Assembly (NCBI RefSeq): GCF_007743815.1
Contig: NZ_CP036265.1
Location: 4,048,823 to 4,112,822, forward strand
Direction of reading: 5' to 3'
Source: Alienimonas californiensis
GTDB lineage: Bacteria; Planctomycetota; Planctomycetia; Planctomycetales; Planctomycetaceae
Length of the DNA: 64,000 nucleotides
Part shown: piece by piece, positions 1 to 11,366 of the stretch
Position numbering within the stretch: the first letter of the stretch is position 1
Layout of the letters: each line of letters begins with the position of its first letter
The notes under the pieces: model-generated
What the model saw: the letters and a program-made list of their open reading frames with translations, nothing else
The model's database searches: none
What the model was told of the DNA's origin: nothing
Made by a program: the position numbers and the translations under genes

Positions 1-161
1 TTCGGCGTCCGCAATCAGGTGACGATCAAACGGCGATCCACGAATCCGTCCTGACGAACGACGGCGGCCGACGTCGCGGACGTCGGCGCATCGGGAATCC
101 GGCGATCCCTCGCCGCGAGAAACGGCCGACGCTCCCGTCGGCCCGACTTCCAACAGACGAA

Positions 162-186
162 CGTCCCCGCGACGGGCGCGGGGACG
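162..186 (-). terminator. Hairpin just downstream of rpsO
   Basis: There is a perfect 10-bp stem (162-171 with 177-186) and a 5-nt loop, ending 10 bases beyond the rpsO stop on the minus strand. The bases after the stem on that strand are only mildly T-rich, so this may be a weak terminator or an rpsO processing or attenuation hairpin. Bases 1-161 show no supportable gene. In many bacteria pnp follows rpsO, but it is not visible in the sequence given. Confidence 0.5.
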
Positions 187-196
187 CCTGCCGGAA

Positions 197-466
197 CTAC
201 TTCCGCAGGTTCAGCCGGGTCAGCAGTTCCCGATACGTGGCCGGCTTGGTCCGCTGCATGTAGCGGAGCAGGCGGCGGCGGGTCGACACCAGCGCCAGCA
301 GCCCGCGGCGGCTGGTGTGGTCCTGCTTGTGCTCACGGAGGTGCTCCGTGAGGTTGTTGATGCGCTCCGTCAGGACCGCGATCTGCACTTCGCTGGACCC
401 AGTGTCGGCGTCGGTGCGGCGAAAGTCGGTGATGACTTCGTCTTTACGGTCTCTCGTGATCGACAT
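197..466 (-). CDS. rpsO: Small ribosomal subunit protein uS15
   Basis: This is ribosomal protein S15 (89 residues), a primary 16S rRNA binder of the 30S platform. The start at MSITRDRK gives exactly the usual family length. An in-frame ATG 75 bases further upstream would add a low-complexity leader with no counterpart in the family, so I rejected it. The conserved core is visible: the [10 protein letters not shown] stretch, [19 protein letters not shown], and the basic C-terminal part RRRLLRYMQ. It is a single-gene unit on the minus strand, bounded by hairpins on both sides. Confidence 0.97.
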   Translation of the reverse strand: MSITRDRKDEVITDFRRTDADTGSSEVQIAVLTERINNLTEHLREHKQDHTSRRGLLALVSTRRRLLRYMQRTKPATYRELLTRLNLRK

Positions 467-553
467 ACGGGCCGGGGGCGGGGCGTCTGCAAGCGTGTTA
501 CGGGAAGCGAACGATGGTAGCGAGATGGTCTCGATCCGCAACCGAACGCGCCG

Positions 554-584
554 GTTCGCCGTCCTCTTGAAGAGGACGGCGAAC
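554..584 (-). terminator. Palindromic hairpin between the helicase gene and rpsO
   Basis: This is a 31-base palindrome with 15-bp perfect arms (554-568 and 570-584). It starts 12 bases past the helicase stop on the minus strand and lies about 90 bases upstream of the rpsO start. There is no T-run after the stem. It is probably a 3'-end hairpin or Rho-assisted terminator of the helicase transcript. Confidence 0.5.
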
Positions 585-595
585 GGACCTTTCGC

Positions 596-1996
596 TCAAC
601 TCCCGCCGAACAGCGGACTCGTCACCTTCTTGACGGGGATGATCGTCGCGTCGTGGTCCTGCACCGTCTTGCGGATCACCGGGCGGGCGGCCTCGAAGTC
701 CTTTAGCGGGTAGGTCGGCAGCACCTGGGAGACGCGGATCTCGATCTTCGTCAGCTGATCGCCCTGATCGCGGCAGACGAAGGTGATCGCCCGGCCGTTG
801 GTGTCGCTGCTCATCCGGCCGGTGCGGCCGATGCGGTGGACGTAGTCGTCCTGGAATTCCGGGACGTCGAAGTTGACGATGTGGCTGATCCCGGAGATGT
901 CGATCCCGCGGCCGACCACGTCGGTGGCGACGAGCATCCGGATCTTGCCCTCGCGGAAGGCCTGGAGCGTCTTCTCCCGCTTACGCTGCTGCAGGTCGCC
1001 GTGCATCATCGCGCAACTGGGCAGCTTGCGGCTGAACCGCTCGTACAGCTTCTCGGCGCCCCGTTTGGTGCGGGTGAACACGAGGCACTGCTTCGGCTTT
1101 TCCTGCTTCAAAACGTGCAGCAGGGCGCCGAACTTGCGGTCCGGGTCCACCGTGAGCACAAACTGCTCGATCATCTCCGTCGCCACAAGGGCGTCCTCGG
1201 ACATGTCGACCCGCTCGGGGTTCTTCATGAACTTGGCCGCCAACTCCTCCACCTCGGGGGGCATCGTGGCGGAGAGCAGCAGCGTTTGCCGATCCTTCGG
1301 GCACTTGCGGAGGATTTTCTCGATGTCCGGGCGGAACCCGTCGTCGAGCATCCGGTCGGCTTCGTCCAGGACGGCGAAGGCAACGTTCTCCAGACCCAGC
1401 TGACCGCGGCCCATCAGGTCCATCACCCGGCCGGGGGTACCGACGACGACCTGAGCGCCGCGTTTGATAGCGTCCACCTGCGGCCCCATCGGGCGGCCGC
1501 CGACGATCACGACGGTCTTCACGCGACCGCCGGAGAGCTTCCGCATTTCCTGGCTGACCTGCTCCGCCAACTCGCGGGTCGGCGCGAGAATCAGGCCTTG
1601 AATGACGGTGCGGTCGAGGTCCAGCTTTTCGAGCATCGGCAGCGTGAACGCCGCCGTCTTGCCGGTGCCGGTGCGGGCCTGACCGCTGCAGTCGCGGCCG
1701 GAGAGGGCGATCGGCAGGAAGGTCGCCTGAATCTTGCTGGGCCGCTCGAACCCGATTTCGTCCAGCGTGGCGAGCGTCTTTTTCGACAGGCCGAGGTCAG
1801 CGAAGGTCGGGCCGCTCTCGGCGGCTTCCTTTTCGTCCTTGGACCGGCTGCGGGTCCGCTTCGCGTTCGCCGGCGTCTTCGACGAAGACGCCCTGGGGGG
1901 CGGCGAATCGTCCGCGGAGCGGCGTTTGTCGGCGGCGGGGGAGGTTTGAGCGGTGCGGCGGGCCGCGGGCCGTTTGGCCCGGGTGGTGGTGGGCAT
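596..1996 (-). CDS. DEAD-box ATP-dependent RNA helicase
   Basis: This is a cytoplasmic superfamily 2 RNA helicase (466 residues) that would remodel RNA duplexes in ribosome assembly or mRNA turnover. The first ~65 residues are a basic, Ser/Pro-rich disordered tail. The Q motif region (FADLGLSKKTLATLDEIGF), Walker A (ARTGTGKT), PTRELAEQ, DEAD (VLDEADRML), SAT (LLSATMPPE) and the HRIGRTGR motif VI then follow in order. After the helicase core there is only a short C-terminal tail ending FGGS. It resembles the RhlE/CshA group, but the exact subgroup cannot be fixed by eye. The gene stands alone between ftsH and rpsO. Confidence 0.93.
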   Translation of the reverse strand: MPTTTRAKRPAARRTAQTSPAADKRRSADDSPPPRASSSKTPANAKRTRSRSKDEKEAAESGPTFADLGLSKKTLATLDEIGFERPSKIQATFLPIALSGRDCSGQARTGTGKTAAFTLPMLEKLDLDRTVIQGLILAPTRELAEQVSQEMRKLSGGRVKTVVIVGGRPMGPQVDAIKRGAQVVVGTPGRVMDLMGRGQLGLENVAFAVLDEADRMLDDGFRPDIEKILRKCPKDRQTLLLSATMPPEVEELAAKFMKNPERVDMSEDALVATEMIEQFVLTVDPDRKFGALLHVLKQEKPKQCLVFTRTKRGAEKLYERFSRKLPSCAMMHGDLQQRKREKTLQAFREGKIRMLVATDVVGRGIDISGISHIVNFDVPEFQDDYVHRIGRTGRMSSDTNGRAITFVCRDQGDQLTKIEIRVSQVLPTYPLKDFEAARPVIRKTVQDHDATIIPVKKVTSPLFGGS

Positions 1997-2200
1997 GTAG
2001 TCCGAAGTGAGATGCGGCCGGTACGGCGATCTAGGGGCCGTGGCGGCCGAAGTGGGGGCGGGGGGAAAACGGGCGCCGGGCTACTCCACCGGCTGCAATG
2101 GGGACGACGTGCGGTTGACGCAGGGTTGAAAGTGCGGTCCGCGGCGTCGTCGAACGCCCCCCGCGGGGCGCGTCAAGGGTAGGTGCCGCCCCCAACTGCG

Positions 2201-4309
2201 TCAATCCGCGACGCTCGCCGGCTCCGGCTTCGAGGGCTCCGCGGCGCCGTCGGCGTCGTCGTTCGGGCCGTCCAACCCAGCGTCCACGGCGTCGACGCCG
2301 GGCTGGCCGTTCATGCGGTGGCGGTCCTCCGCTTCCTGGCGGGCGGCCTCGGCGGCGTCGTCCGGATGCACCTCGCGTTCGCCCAGCAGATCGCCCATAT
2401 CCTCCCGGCTGATCGATTCCCGCTCGAGCAGCAGTTGGCTGATCCGGTCCAGGTCCTCGCGGCGTTCGGAGAGGATCTGCGTCGCCCGGTCGGACGCGCC
2501 CATCAGCACGGCCCGGATTTCGTCGTCGATCTGCCGGGCCGTCTCGTCGCTGAAGTGGCGACCGGTCTGCATCTCCTTGCCGAGGAACGGGTGCGTTTCG
2601 CCCTGACGAAACGCCACCGGGCCGACCTTCTCGCTCATGCCCCAGTGGGCGACCATCTTGCGGGCCAGCTGCGTGCTGCGGTTGAGGTCGTCCTCCGCGC
2701 CGGCACTGAACTCGTCGAACACCAGTTTCTCCGCGGCCCGGCCGCCCATCGCCATGGCGAGGTGGTCCCGCATGCGGCGCTCGCCGAAGTGGTGCCGCTC
2801 CTCGTCCGGCAGCAACTGGGTGACGCCCAGCGCCCGGCCGCGGGGGATGATCGTGACCTTGTGCACCGGGTCGAGCGTCGGCAGCACCCAGGCGATCAGG
2901 GCGTGGCCGGCTTCGTGGTAGGCGGTCATGCGGCGTTCGTGGCCGGACATTACCTCTTCGCGGGTGGCGCCCATCAGGACGCGATCGCGGGCTTCCTCGA
3001 AGTCATTCATCGTCACCGCTTTCCGCTCCGCCCGGGTGGCGTGCAGGGCGGCTTCGTTGACCAAGTTCTTCAACTCCGCCCCGCTGAAGCCGATGCTGCC
3101 GGCGGCGACGTCTTCGAGGTCCACCTCGGCGGCCAGCGGCACCTTGCGGGTGTGCACCTTCAAGATGCCCACCCGGCCGGCCTTGTTGGGCTTGTCCACC
3201 TGGATGTGCCGGTCGAACCGCCCCGGGCGGAGCAGGGCCGGATCCAGCACGTCCGGCCGGTTGGTGGCGGCGATCACGATGACCGCCTCGGACGGACTGA
3301 ACCCGTCCATTTCGCCGAGGATCTGGTTGAGCGTCTGCTCCCGCTCGTCGTGGCCGCCGCCCAGACCGCTGCCGCGTTCGCGGCCGACGGCGTCGATCTC
3401 GTCGACGAAGATGATGCAGGGGCTCGTTTCGCGGGCCGTCTTGAACAGGTCGCGGACGCGGCTGGCGCCGACGCCGACGAACATCTGAATGAACTCGGAC
3501 CCGTTGATGCTGTAGAACGGCACCTTGGCCTCGCCGGCGGTGGCCTTCGCCAGCAGCGTTTTACCGGTGCCGGGGGAGCCCATCAGCAGCACGCCCTTGG
3601 GGATCTCCGCCCCCAGCCGGGTGAACTTCTCCGGCGCCTTGAGGAATTCGACGACCTCCATCAGTTCGCCCTTGGCCTGCTCCATGCCGGCGACGTCGTC
3701 GAAGGTGACGCGCTTGTCGTCCTCGCGGAACTCCTTGGCGCCGCTCTTGATGAAGGAGCCGATCATCCCCCCGCCGCCCATCGGGTCCGCGGAGCGTCGC
3801 AGGATGAGGATCATCACGAGCAGCGCGGCGCCCCCCATGCCGAGATACAGCAGGATATAGGTGCTGGTCTCGATCTGCGTCGGTTCGCCGTTGATCTCCA
3901 CGCCGTGCTCTTCCAGCAGGGCGGTGAGGACGCTGTCGCCCAGTGCCGGCAGCGGGATCACAGTGGTGAACGTGTTCTCGAACTCGGCCTTCGGTTCGGG
4001 CCGGCGTTCCCACTCCCCGGAGATGCGTTCGCCCTTCAACGTCACCTTGGCGACGTTGTTCTCCCGCACCTCCTGGAGGAACCGGCTGTAGGAGACGGAC
4101 TTGCCCGTGGCGTTACTGCGTTCGAACAGGAACAGCCCGACGCCGATCGCGATGACCACGGCGAAGAACAGCGACGCCGAGGACCGCGGCCGTCCGCCGC
4201 CGGACTCGCGGCGACCGCCGCCCTTCTTGCCGCGGCCCCGGACAGGCCCGGAGTGGCGTGGCGAATCGGACGGGTCCGGGGTCGGCAGTTTGGGGGACGG
4301 GTCGGGCAT
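2201..4309 (-). CDS. ftsH: ATP-dependent zinc metalloprotease FtsH
   Basis: This is a membrane-anchored AAA+ protease (702 residues) that degrades misfolded membrane proteins and short-lived regulators. The start at MPDPSPKLP gives a normal FtsH length. Longer in-frame starts add ~114 Arg/Gly-rich residues that look non-coding. Visible elements are a basic N-terminus, TM1 ([18 protein letters not shown]), a small extracytoplasmic domain and TM2 ([18 protein letters not shown]). These are followed by Walker A (GSPGTGKT), Walker B ([11 protein letters not shown]), the second region of homology ([20 protein letters not shown]) and the zinc-binding HEAGH motif. The C-terminus is acidic and Ala/Pro-rich. 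Confidence 0.97.
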   Translation of the reverse strand: MPDPSPKLPTPDPSDSPRHSGPVRGRGKKGGGRRESGGGRPRSSASLFFAVVIAIGVGLFLFERSNATGKSVSYSRFLQEVRENNVAKVTLKGERISGEWERRPEPKAEFENTFTTVIPLPALGDSVLTALLEEHGVEINGEPTQIETSTYILLYLGMGGAALLVMILILRRSADPMGGGGMIGSFIKSGAKEFREDDKRVTFDDVAGMEQAKGELMEVVEFLKAPEKFTRLGAEIPKGVLLMGSPGTGKTLLAKATAGEAKVPFYSINGSEFIQMFVGVGASRVRDLFKTARETSPCIIFVDEIDAVGRERGSGLGGGHDEREQTLNQILGEMDGFSPSEAVIVIAATNRPDVLDPALLRPGRFDRHIQVDKPNKAGRVGILKVHTRKVPLAAEVDLEDVAAGSIGFSGAELKNLVNEAALHATRAERKAVTMNDFEEARDRVLMGATREEVMSGHERRMTAYHEAGHALIAWVLPTLDPVHKVTIIPRGRALGVTQLLPDEERHHFGERRMRDHLAMAMGGRAAEKLVFDEFSAGAEDDLNRSTQLARKMVAHWGMSEKVGPVAFRQGETHPFLGKEMQTGRHFSDETARQIDDEIRAVLMGASDRATQILSERREDLDRISQLLLERESISREDMGDLLGEREVHPDDAAEAARQEAEDRHRMNGQPGVDAVDAGLDGPNDDADGAAEPSKPEPASVAD

Positions 4310-4389
4310 CAACCGGGCGTACGCGGGGCGGCCCGTCGCGGGGCCACGGTTGCCGAGCCGGAGTGTCGGAACGGCGGGAACGGGGAACC

Positions 4390-5979
4390 CTATTGCACCC
4401 CGCCGGACCCGGCAACGCGGACAAGGTCCCGCAGCGCGTCGATCACGCGTTCGGCCAGCGTTTCCACGGGGGCGTCGGTGTCCAGCCGGAGCAGGGCGGC
4501 AGAGGGCTGATCCGCGAACTCCGCCTCCGTCGGCGGCTCCGTCTCCGCGACCTGTTTCCGCCGCACCTCGACCGTCGCGTCGCTGGCGTCCCCGCCCGCC
4601 GCGGCCCGTTCGGCGATGCGACGCTCGGCGACGGCGTCGTCGCACTCGCACCAGACGAACAGGACGGACGGCGTCCGAACCTCCATCGCGGCGACCGCAT
4701 CAACGACGTTCGCCCTCGTCTCGGTCCGGAGAAACGTGGCGTCGGCGACGACGTGCTGACGCCAATCGACGCAGTTCTGCACCTGCTCGCCCAGTTCGCG
4801 GTACACCCTCTCGCTCACTGCGGGCGAGTAAGCAGTCTGGGGGGCAGCCTGCTGCGGCGCAAGCTTGAGCAGGCGCTTCCGAATGACGTCGGACCGCAGG
4901 TGCGTGGCTCCGAGACGTTCCGCCACCATCGCGGCGACAGTCGACTTTCCGCTACCGCTGCAACCGCCGAACAGCAGCACGCATTCTGGCCAGCCGTGCT
5001 CCCCTGATGCGTACACCTGTCGTGCGTCCGCCATGCGGGCCAGCGCTTCCCGCAGGTCGCTCGCCTCGTTCGGCGCCTTCCCGAAAGCCCGCAGCGCCGC
5101 CACCTTTCCGCGAACCGCATGTCGGTAGGACTCATACAGCGCCAGGACCGAATCGCTGACCGGATCGTCCGTCCGCTCTCGGTACCGACGGACGATCTCC
5201 CGGCTCCACTCCGACCCGCCGCCCGGGCGGTTCTCGTCACACCGGAGCAGGTCGGTGAACAGGAACGCAATCTCGTCGGCCACGTCGATACAGCGTAGTC
5301 GGTCGGAGAACGCGATCCCGTCCAACACTCTTACGCCCTGCGGCGTGAGGTAAATGTGCTCCGCCCGGAGGTCGCCGTGTCCGTCGCGGACGTACCCCGC
5401 CGCGGCCCGCACCCGGAGTTCGGCTTCGACAGCGAGAAGATGCGATAACTGGCGGGATCGCAGCCATCTGGCGAATTGAACTGCGTTGAACCGGTCCGCC
5501 GCCTGTTCGAGAACGTCCAGATTCTCCGTCAGGTTCTGCCGGATCACCGCCGGGTCGCCCCACTTCGCGACCTCCGGGCCGCGGTCACTTCGCTCGAACA
5601 GGGGGAGCAGGTGGTCGAGAACGGCGTCGAGGTCCGCCGTCGTCGCGTCGCCGCGTTTTACCTTCGCTTCGAGGGTGTCCGCCTCGTCCAGACGGAGCAT
5701 TTCGAGGACCGGCTCGCCGTCGGGCAGTTCTCGACCGCCGCGGTAGACGCCGGGGGCGAAGCGGTCGTTGACGGCGTGTTCCTTCTCCAACGCCGCCCGG
5801 CGCTGCTCCCGGGTGCGCAGGTCCACGAAGCCGAAGTCGACCGGCTTGCACTGCTTCAACACGACGCCGGACCCCGGCGGCCCGGCGAGGGCCACGCGGG
5901 AGATGTGCGTTTCCTTCAACTCCGCCGGCGCGCCGGCGAGTTTCTCGGCGAGGGCGAGGAGCGGATCGGGTGACGACAT
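4390..5979 (-). CDS. Fused APH-like kinase / AAA P-loop kinase
   Basis: This two-domain protein (529 residues) matches the layout annotated as bifunctional aminoglycoside phosphotransferase/ATP-binding protein. The N-terminal half carries a protein-kinase-like phosphotransferase core with the catalytic loop [13 protein letters not shown] and a following DGIAF metal-binding segment. The C-terminal half has a Walker A motif ([10 protein letters not shown]) of the shikimate/gluconate-kinase type and a downstream Arg-rich lid region. The natural substrate is unknown, and antibiotic resistance should not be assumed. I chose the start at [10 protein letters not shown] because the open frame upstream is the palindromic repeat at 5980-6055, which adds a spurious leader of 26 residues. 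Confidence 0.8.
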   Translation of the reverse strand: MSSPDPLLALAEKLAGAPAELKETHISRVALAGPPGSGVVLKQCKPVDFGFVDLRTREQRRAALEKEHAVNDRFAPGVYRGGRELPDGEPVLEMLRLDEADTLEAKVKRGDATTADLDAVLDHLLPLFERSDRGPEVAKWGDPAVIRQNLTENLDVLEQAADRFNAVQFARWLRSRQLSHLLAVEAELRVRAAAGYVRDGHGDLRAEHIYLTPQGVRVLDGIAFSDRLRCIDVADEIAFLFTDLLRCDENRPGGGSEWSREIVRRYRERTDDPVSDSVLALYESYRHAVRGKVAALRAFGKAPNEASDLREALARMADARQVYASGEHGWPECVLLFGGCSGSGKSTVAAMVAERLGATHLRSDVIRKRLLKLAPQQAAPQTAYSPAVSERVYRELGEQVQNCVDWRQHVVADATFLRTETRANVVDAVAAMEVRTPSVLFVWCECDDAVAERRIAERAAAGGDASDATVEVRRKQVAETEPPTEAEFADQPSAALLRLDTDAPVETLAERVIDALRDLVRVAGSGGVQ

Positions 5980-6055
5980 GGAACCGCGACCGTCAGGGAG
6001 CCGGCTCTGGGTGGTCGCGACCGTACGGGGCCGGCTCCCTGACGGTCGCGGTTCC
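5980..6055. repeat. Palindromic dispersed-repeat candidate (REP-like)
   Basis: Two perfect 26-bp inverted arms (5980-6005 and 6030-6055) flank a 24-nt spacer between the kinase fusion and the GT2 gene. The element touches the kinase start codon. It is open in several frames and would encode EPRPSGS and LPDGRGS peptides. From memory, such strings are common as spurious N-terminal leaders in planctomycete annotations, which suggests a mobile REP-like family. The structure is directly visible; family membership is inferred. Confidence 0.7.
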
Positions 6056-6063
6056 AACGGAGG

Positions 6064-6924
6064 TTAATCCGCCAGCCCGTAGCGGACGATGCACCAGAGG
6101 GCGCTGACGCCGTCCTTCCAGCCGATCTTCTTGCCCTCCGCGTAGGTCCGGCCGCTGTAGGAGACGCTCACCTCGTAGACGCGGGCCTTGCGGCGGGCGA
6201 TCTTCGCCGTCACCTCGGGCTCGAAGCCGAAGCGGTTGCTCTTCAGCGTCGGCACGATCTCCTGAATCAGCTCCCGGCGGAAGACCTTGTAGCAGGTCTC
6301 CATGTCAGTCAGGTTCAGGTCCGTGAACATGTTGCTCAGCAGGGTGAGGAACTTGTTCCCCAGACTGTGCCAGAAGTAGAGCACCCGGTGCGGGCGGTCG
6401 CCGAGGAACCGCGACCCGAACACGGCGTCGGCCCGGCCGTTGACGATCGGTTCGAGCAGCTTGGGGTACTCCGCCGGGTCGTATTCGAGGTCCGCGTCCT
6501 GCACGACGACGCAGTCGCCGGTGGCCTCCGCGAAGCCCCGCCGGACCGCCGCCCCCTTGCCCATGTTGTGCGGCTGGGCGAAGGCCCGCACGGTGTTGAA
6601 CGCGTCCGCCGGGGCCGCGGCGAGCTGTTCCGTGAGCGCCCTGGAACCGTCGCGGGAGCCGTCGTCGACCAGCAAAATTTCCTTCCGCACCGGCACGTCC
6701 CGCACCCGCTGGACGAGGGCTTGGAGGGTCGCCTCCTCGTTGTAGACGGGGATGACGACCGATAGCGTGAAGCCCTCCGGGATCGCGTAGAACCCCAGTT
6801 GCCGGCAGGCGGTCGGGCCGAGGGATGCTTCGAGCCGCTCGTACCACGCCGGGCTGAACGCGGCGCCGCCGACGTCGGTGGCGCGGCGCCGCGGCGTCGC
6901 TTCGGTGGCGGTCGGGGCGGGCAT
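6064..6924 (-). CDS. Family 2 glycosyltransferase, polyprenyl-phosphate hexose synthase type
   Basis: This is a GT-A fold glycosyltransferase (286 residues) of the dolichol/undecaprenyl-phosphate mannosyl- or glucosyltransferase type, acting at the cytoplasmic face of the membrane. Key motifs are [12 protein letters not shown] near residue 55, the [11 protein letters not shown] turn, QDADLEYDP (metal-binding DxD) and the GSRF segment. The C-terminal part ([30 protein letters not shown]) is characteristic of the DPM1/GtrB-like branch. There are no transmembrane segments. I chose MPAPTATEA as the start; the longer frame upstream overlaps the divergent DUF4432 gene. Confidence 0.88.
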   Translation of the reverse strand: MPAPTATEATPRRRATDVGGAAFSPAWYERLEASLGPTACRQLGFYAIPEGFTLSVVIPVYNEEATLQALVQRVRDVPVRKEILLVDDGSRDGSRALTEQLAAAPADAFNTVRAFAQPHNMGKGAAVRRGFAEATGDCVVVQDADLEYDPAEYPKLLEPIVNGRADAVFGSRFLGDRPHRVLYFWHSLGNKFLTLLSNMFTDLNLTDMETCYKVFRRELIQEIVPTLKSNRFGFEPEVTAKIARRKARVYEVSVSYSGRTYAEGKKIGWKDGVSALWCIVRYGLAD

Positions 6925-6975
6925 TGGGCGAAGGTTAGCAGCCACCACATCCACCGTCCCGCCTAGTTTGGCATC

Positions 6976-8142
6976 ATGTCTGACGATCCGCTCCGCATCG
7001 CCTCGAAGAGCCTGGAAAAGGCGGCTAAACCGCAAGTCATCGGCGATTCTGGGCGCCGAATTAGCCACAAGCGTCTCAGTCAAGGCCCTGCCGCGGGCGT
7101 GGACGGAATTGCGGTGGAGAACGGGCGGTTCGCCGCCACTCTGTTGCCCACACGCGGCATGGGGCTGCTGAACGCTCAAGCCTCCCACGCGAGGTTCGGC
7201 TTCGGCTGGAAATCCCCTTCCGGCTCAATGCCGGTCCATCCGTCCGTAGTGAATCTCGCCGCCCGTAGCGGCCTTGGTTGGCTGGATGGCTTCACGGAAC
7301 TGCTCACCCGCTGCGGCCTCTCATGGATGGGCCCCCCGGGCAATGACCCCGGCGGCAACCCCGCCGAGAATCCGCTGACCTTACACGGCCGCATTGCCAA
7401 CTCGATCGCAGACGACTGGGCGGTTCGGCAAGCCGGCCACCGGTTGACTGCGACGGGAACTGTCAGCGAACGCACGCTATTCGGGTCGAACCTCACGCTG
7501 CACGCCCGGTACGAGGCGGAGGTCGGTTCGCCGGAGCTGCACCTGACGGACACCGTCACGAACGCCGGGGACACGCCGGCGGAGATGATGCTGCTCTATC
7601 ACATCAACCAGACGCCGCTGGGCTCGCGGGTGATCGTGCCCTGCGAGGAGGTGATCCCCCGCGACGCCCGGGCCGCGGCGGGCGGGGAGGACTGGGAGGG
7701 GCCGCAGAACTGGGCGACGCTCGGCCCGCCGACGCCGGGGTTCGCGGAGCAGGCCTACTTCATCAAGCCCCGCCCCGACGCCGACGGCCGCGGGCGGATG
7801 CTGATGCCGGCGGACGACGACAGTGCCGCGTTGGAGGTGCGGTTCGACGTGGACACGCTGCCGTGGTGCGTGCTGTGGAAGCAGCTCGGCGGCAAGCGGG
7901 ACGGGTACGTCGTCGGCATGGAGCCGGCGACCTGCCTACCGAACCACCGCACCTTCGAACGCACCCAGGGCCGCGTGATCGTGTTGCAGCCGGACGAAAT
8001 GCGGGTGATGGGGCTCACGCTGCGGTTCCTGACGGAGCCGGGCGAGGTGCGGGCCGCGGTGGAGGAGGCCGAGGCGCTGGCCGCGGAGCCGCCGACGGTG
8101 CACCCGAACCCGCTGCCGGAGTTTTGTGCGTCGGTCGCGTAA
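6976..8142 (+). CDS. DUF4432 / aldose-1-epimerase-like protein
   Basis: This 388-residue protein has the galactose-mutarotase-like beta-sandwich layout of the DUF4432 family, which probably binds or epimerises a sugar. Visible conserved stretches are the [10 protein letters not shown] segment near residue 57, TLHGRI, the TDTVTNAGD strand pair, [11 protein letters not shown], and [14 protein letters not shown], which holds likely active-site residues. It is divergent from the GT2 gene with only 51 bases between the start codons. No signal peptide is seen. The reaction and substrate are not known. Confidence 0.82.
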   Translation: MSDDPLRIASKSLEKAAKPQVIGDSGRRISHKRLSQGPAAGVDGIAVENGRFAATLLPTRGMGLLNAQASHARFGFGWKSPSGSMPVHPSVVNLAARSGLGWLDGFTELLTRCGLSWMGPPGNDPGGNPAENPLTLHGRIANSIADDWAVRQAGHRLTATGTVSERTLFGSNLTLHARYEAEVGSPELHLTDTVTNAGDTPAEMMLLYHINQTPLGSRVIVPCEEVIPRDARAAAGGEDWEGPQNWATLGPPTPGFAEQAYFIKPRPDADGRGRMLMPADDDSAALEVRFDVDTLPWCVLWKQLGGKRDGYVVGMEPATCLPNHRTFERTQGRVIVLQPDEMRVMGLTLRFLTEPGEVRAAVEEAEALAAEPPTVHPNPLPEFCASVA

Positions 8143-8169
8143 CGCCGAGGCCCCGCGAGGCCTCGGCGT
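8142..8169 (+). terminator. GC-rich hairpin after the DUF4432 gene
   Basis: An 11-bp perfect stem (8142-8152 with 8159-8169) and a 6-nt loop begin on the last base of the stop codon. No T-run follows. The arms and loop are almost identical to the hairpin after asd at 13956-13987, so this is a reused terminator-like element. Confidence 0.6.
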
Positions 8170-8391
8170 GACCGCGGGATTCCCCGCAGAATCCTCTTGA
8201 TCCGGCCTAGCCGACTGCGCTGTCGTTCACTATTGTTCTGCTCGCGTCGCGGCCCCCGCGTGCGCGGTTCCCCATCCCGTTTCACCCCCAACCCCCGCGG
8301 TCTGCTCCCCGTGCCGTTCGTGCCTGATGGCCGAGGCGGGTGACGCGACCGCCGTCCGGCGCCGCTCCGGACACGAAAGCATTCATCTCTT

Positions 8392-10122
<1,731 letters not shown>

Positions 10123-10187
10123 CTGCGGAACGAGGCCCGTTCCCCCTTCGCTTTGAGCGGAGGGCGAACGAATCGAACTTCACCGTG

Positions 10188-10218
10188 CGGCCCCGGTTTT
10201 CGAACCGGGGCCGTTTTT
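10188..10218 (+). terminator. Intrinsic terminator of rpsA
   Basis: An 11-bp perfect GC stem (10188-10198 with 10203-10213) capped by a TTCG tetraloop is followed directly by TTTTT. This is the clearest Rho-independent terminator in the window. The remaining bases up to 10430 show no gene. Confidence 0.92.
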
Positions 10219-10430
10219 CGTGCGCGGACCTCCCCGGCGACCGTCATCACCGGCGCCGCCCTCAGGGGGAGCGGGGATCACGGGGCGATCCGGGCCGTCG
10301 GGTGAGGGATTCCGGCCCGGGGGGTCGATGTGTACGGAGCGGGGCGAACGCCGCCCCGGCCGTCGTCAAGGATGACGCGGCACAGTAGGTCCGACGGAGC
10401 GGAGGTTCCTCCCCGCCCCCGGTCCGCACC

Positions 10431-11315
10431 TTGCCCGCCCTCGCCGCTCGCCCCCGCCGCTCCTCCCTCGAATCCGGGACCCGCACCCGCGTCCCCGGCC
10501 GTCGGGTCGGGCACGTCCAGAGCCCGTTGGAAACCTACCTGCGGGAGATCAACGCGACCCCGTTGCTGAGCGCCGACGAAGAGAAGTCCCTCGCCCGTCG
10601 CATCGCCACCGGCGATATGGGCGCCCGGGACCACATGGTGCGGGCGAACCTGCGGCTGGTCGTGAACATCAGCCGGTCTTACACCAACCGCGGATTGCCG
10701 CTGCCGGACCTGATCGAGGAGGGCAACCTCGGCCTGATGCGGGCCGTCGAGGGCTTCGATCCGGACATGGGCACCCGGTTCAGCACCTATGCCAGCTACT
10801 GGATCAAGCAGTCCGTGAAGCGGGCGCTGGTCAACACGGCGAAGACCGTGCGGGTGCCGGCCTACATGGTCGAACTGTTGGGCAAGTGGCGGAAGATGTC
10901 CGCCCAGCTCTCCGACGCCCTCGGCCGCACCGCGACCCCGGAGGAGATCGCCAAGGAACTGGAGATCCCCAAGCGGAAGCTGGAGATCGTTAAAAAGGCC
11001 CTCGCCCTCTACCAGACCAGCCCGCAGAGCTCCTCGGACGACGGCGGCTGGAGCCTCGGCGAGATGCTGACGGACGACAAGACGCCCGCCCCGGAGGACG
11101 ACCTCACCGAGGCCGACAGCATCGCCCGCGCCCTCGACCTGATGGACGAACTGGACGAGCGCGAAGCCACGATCCTGCGGCTGCGGTTCGGCCTCGACGG
11201 CGACGAACCCAAGACGCTCAAGGAGATCGGCGAGGTCCTCGGCCTGACCCGGGAACGCGTTCGCCAGATCGAAACCGACGCCCTCCGCCGCCTCAACCGC
11301 GGCCTCGGCGGCTGA
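10431..11315 (+). CDS. RNA polymerase sigma-70 family factor, RpoD-like
   Basis: This sigma factor (294 residues from a TTG start) directs RNA polymerase to promoters. Region 1.2 begins at SPLETYLREI. Region 2 is seen at DLIEEGNLGLMRAVEGFDP and FSTYASYWIKQSVKRAL. Region 3 follows (TPEEIAKELEI). The region 4.2 helix-turn-helix is TLKEIGEVLGLTRERVRQIE. It lacks the acidic region 1.1 and the non-conserved insert of a long primary sigma, so it could be a short primary sigma or a group 2 factor. The start is uncertain: no ATG exists upstream of the conserved region, and the first ~30 residues are low-complexity. It follows the rpsA terminator, so it is separately transcribed. Confidence 0.88.
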   Translation: MPALAARPRRSSLESGTRTRVPGRRVGHVQSPLETYLREINATPLLSADEEKSLARRIATGDMGARDHMVRANLRLVVNISRSYTNRGLPLPDLIEEGNLGLMRAVEGFDPDMGTRFSTYASYWIKQSVKRALVNTAKTVRVPAYMVELLGKWRKMSAQLSDALGRTATPEEIAKELEIPKRKLEIVKKALALYQTSPQSSSDDGGWSLGEMLTDDKTPAPEDDLTEADSIARALDLMDELDEREATILRLRFGLDGDEPKTLKEIGEVLGLTRERVRQIETDALRRLNRGLGG

Positions 11316-11366
11316 ATCAACTCCCGGACCGAAGCCGGACGCACGCGTCCGACTTAAGTCCTGTCG

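Noticed and set aside
2183-4510. Very long open frame opposite ftsH (and a similar one opposite the helicase at 836-2182).
   Set aside because: The translations are His/Arg/Val/Asp-rich without motifs, and the frames mirror strongly conserved genes. Antisense openness is normal in GC-rich DNA.
4390-5979. Antibiotic resistance gene, because of the aminoglycoside-phosphotransferase-like half.
   Set aside because: The fusion with a P-loop kinase is a widespread housekeeping-type family, and there is no mobile or resistance context.
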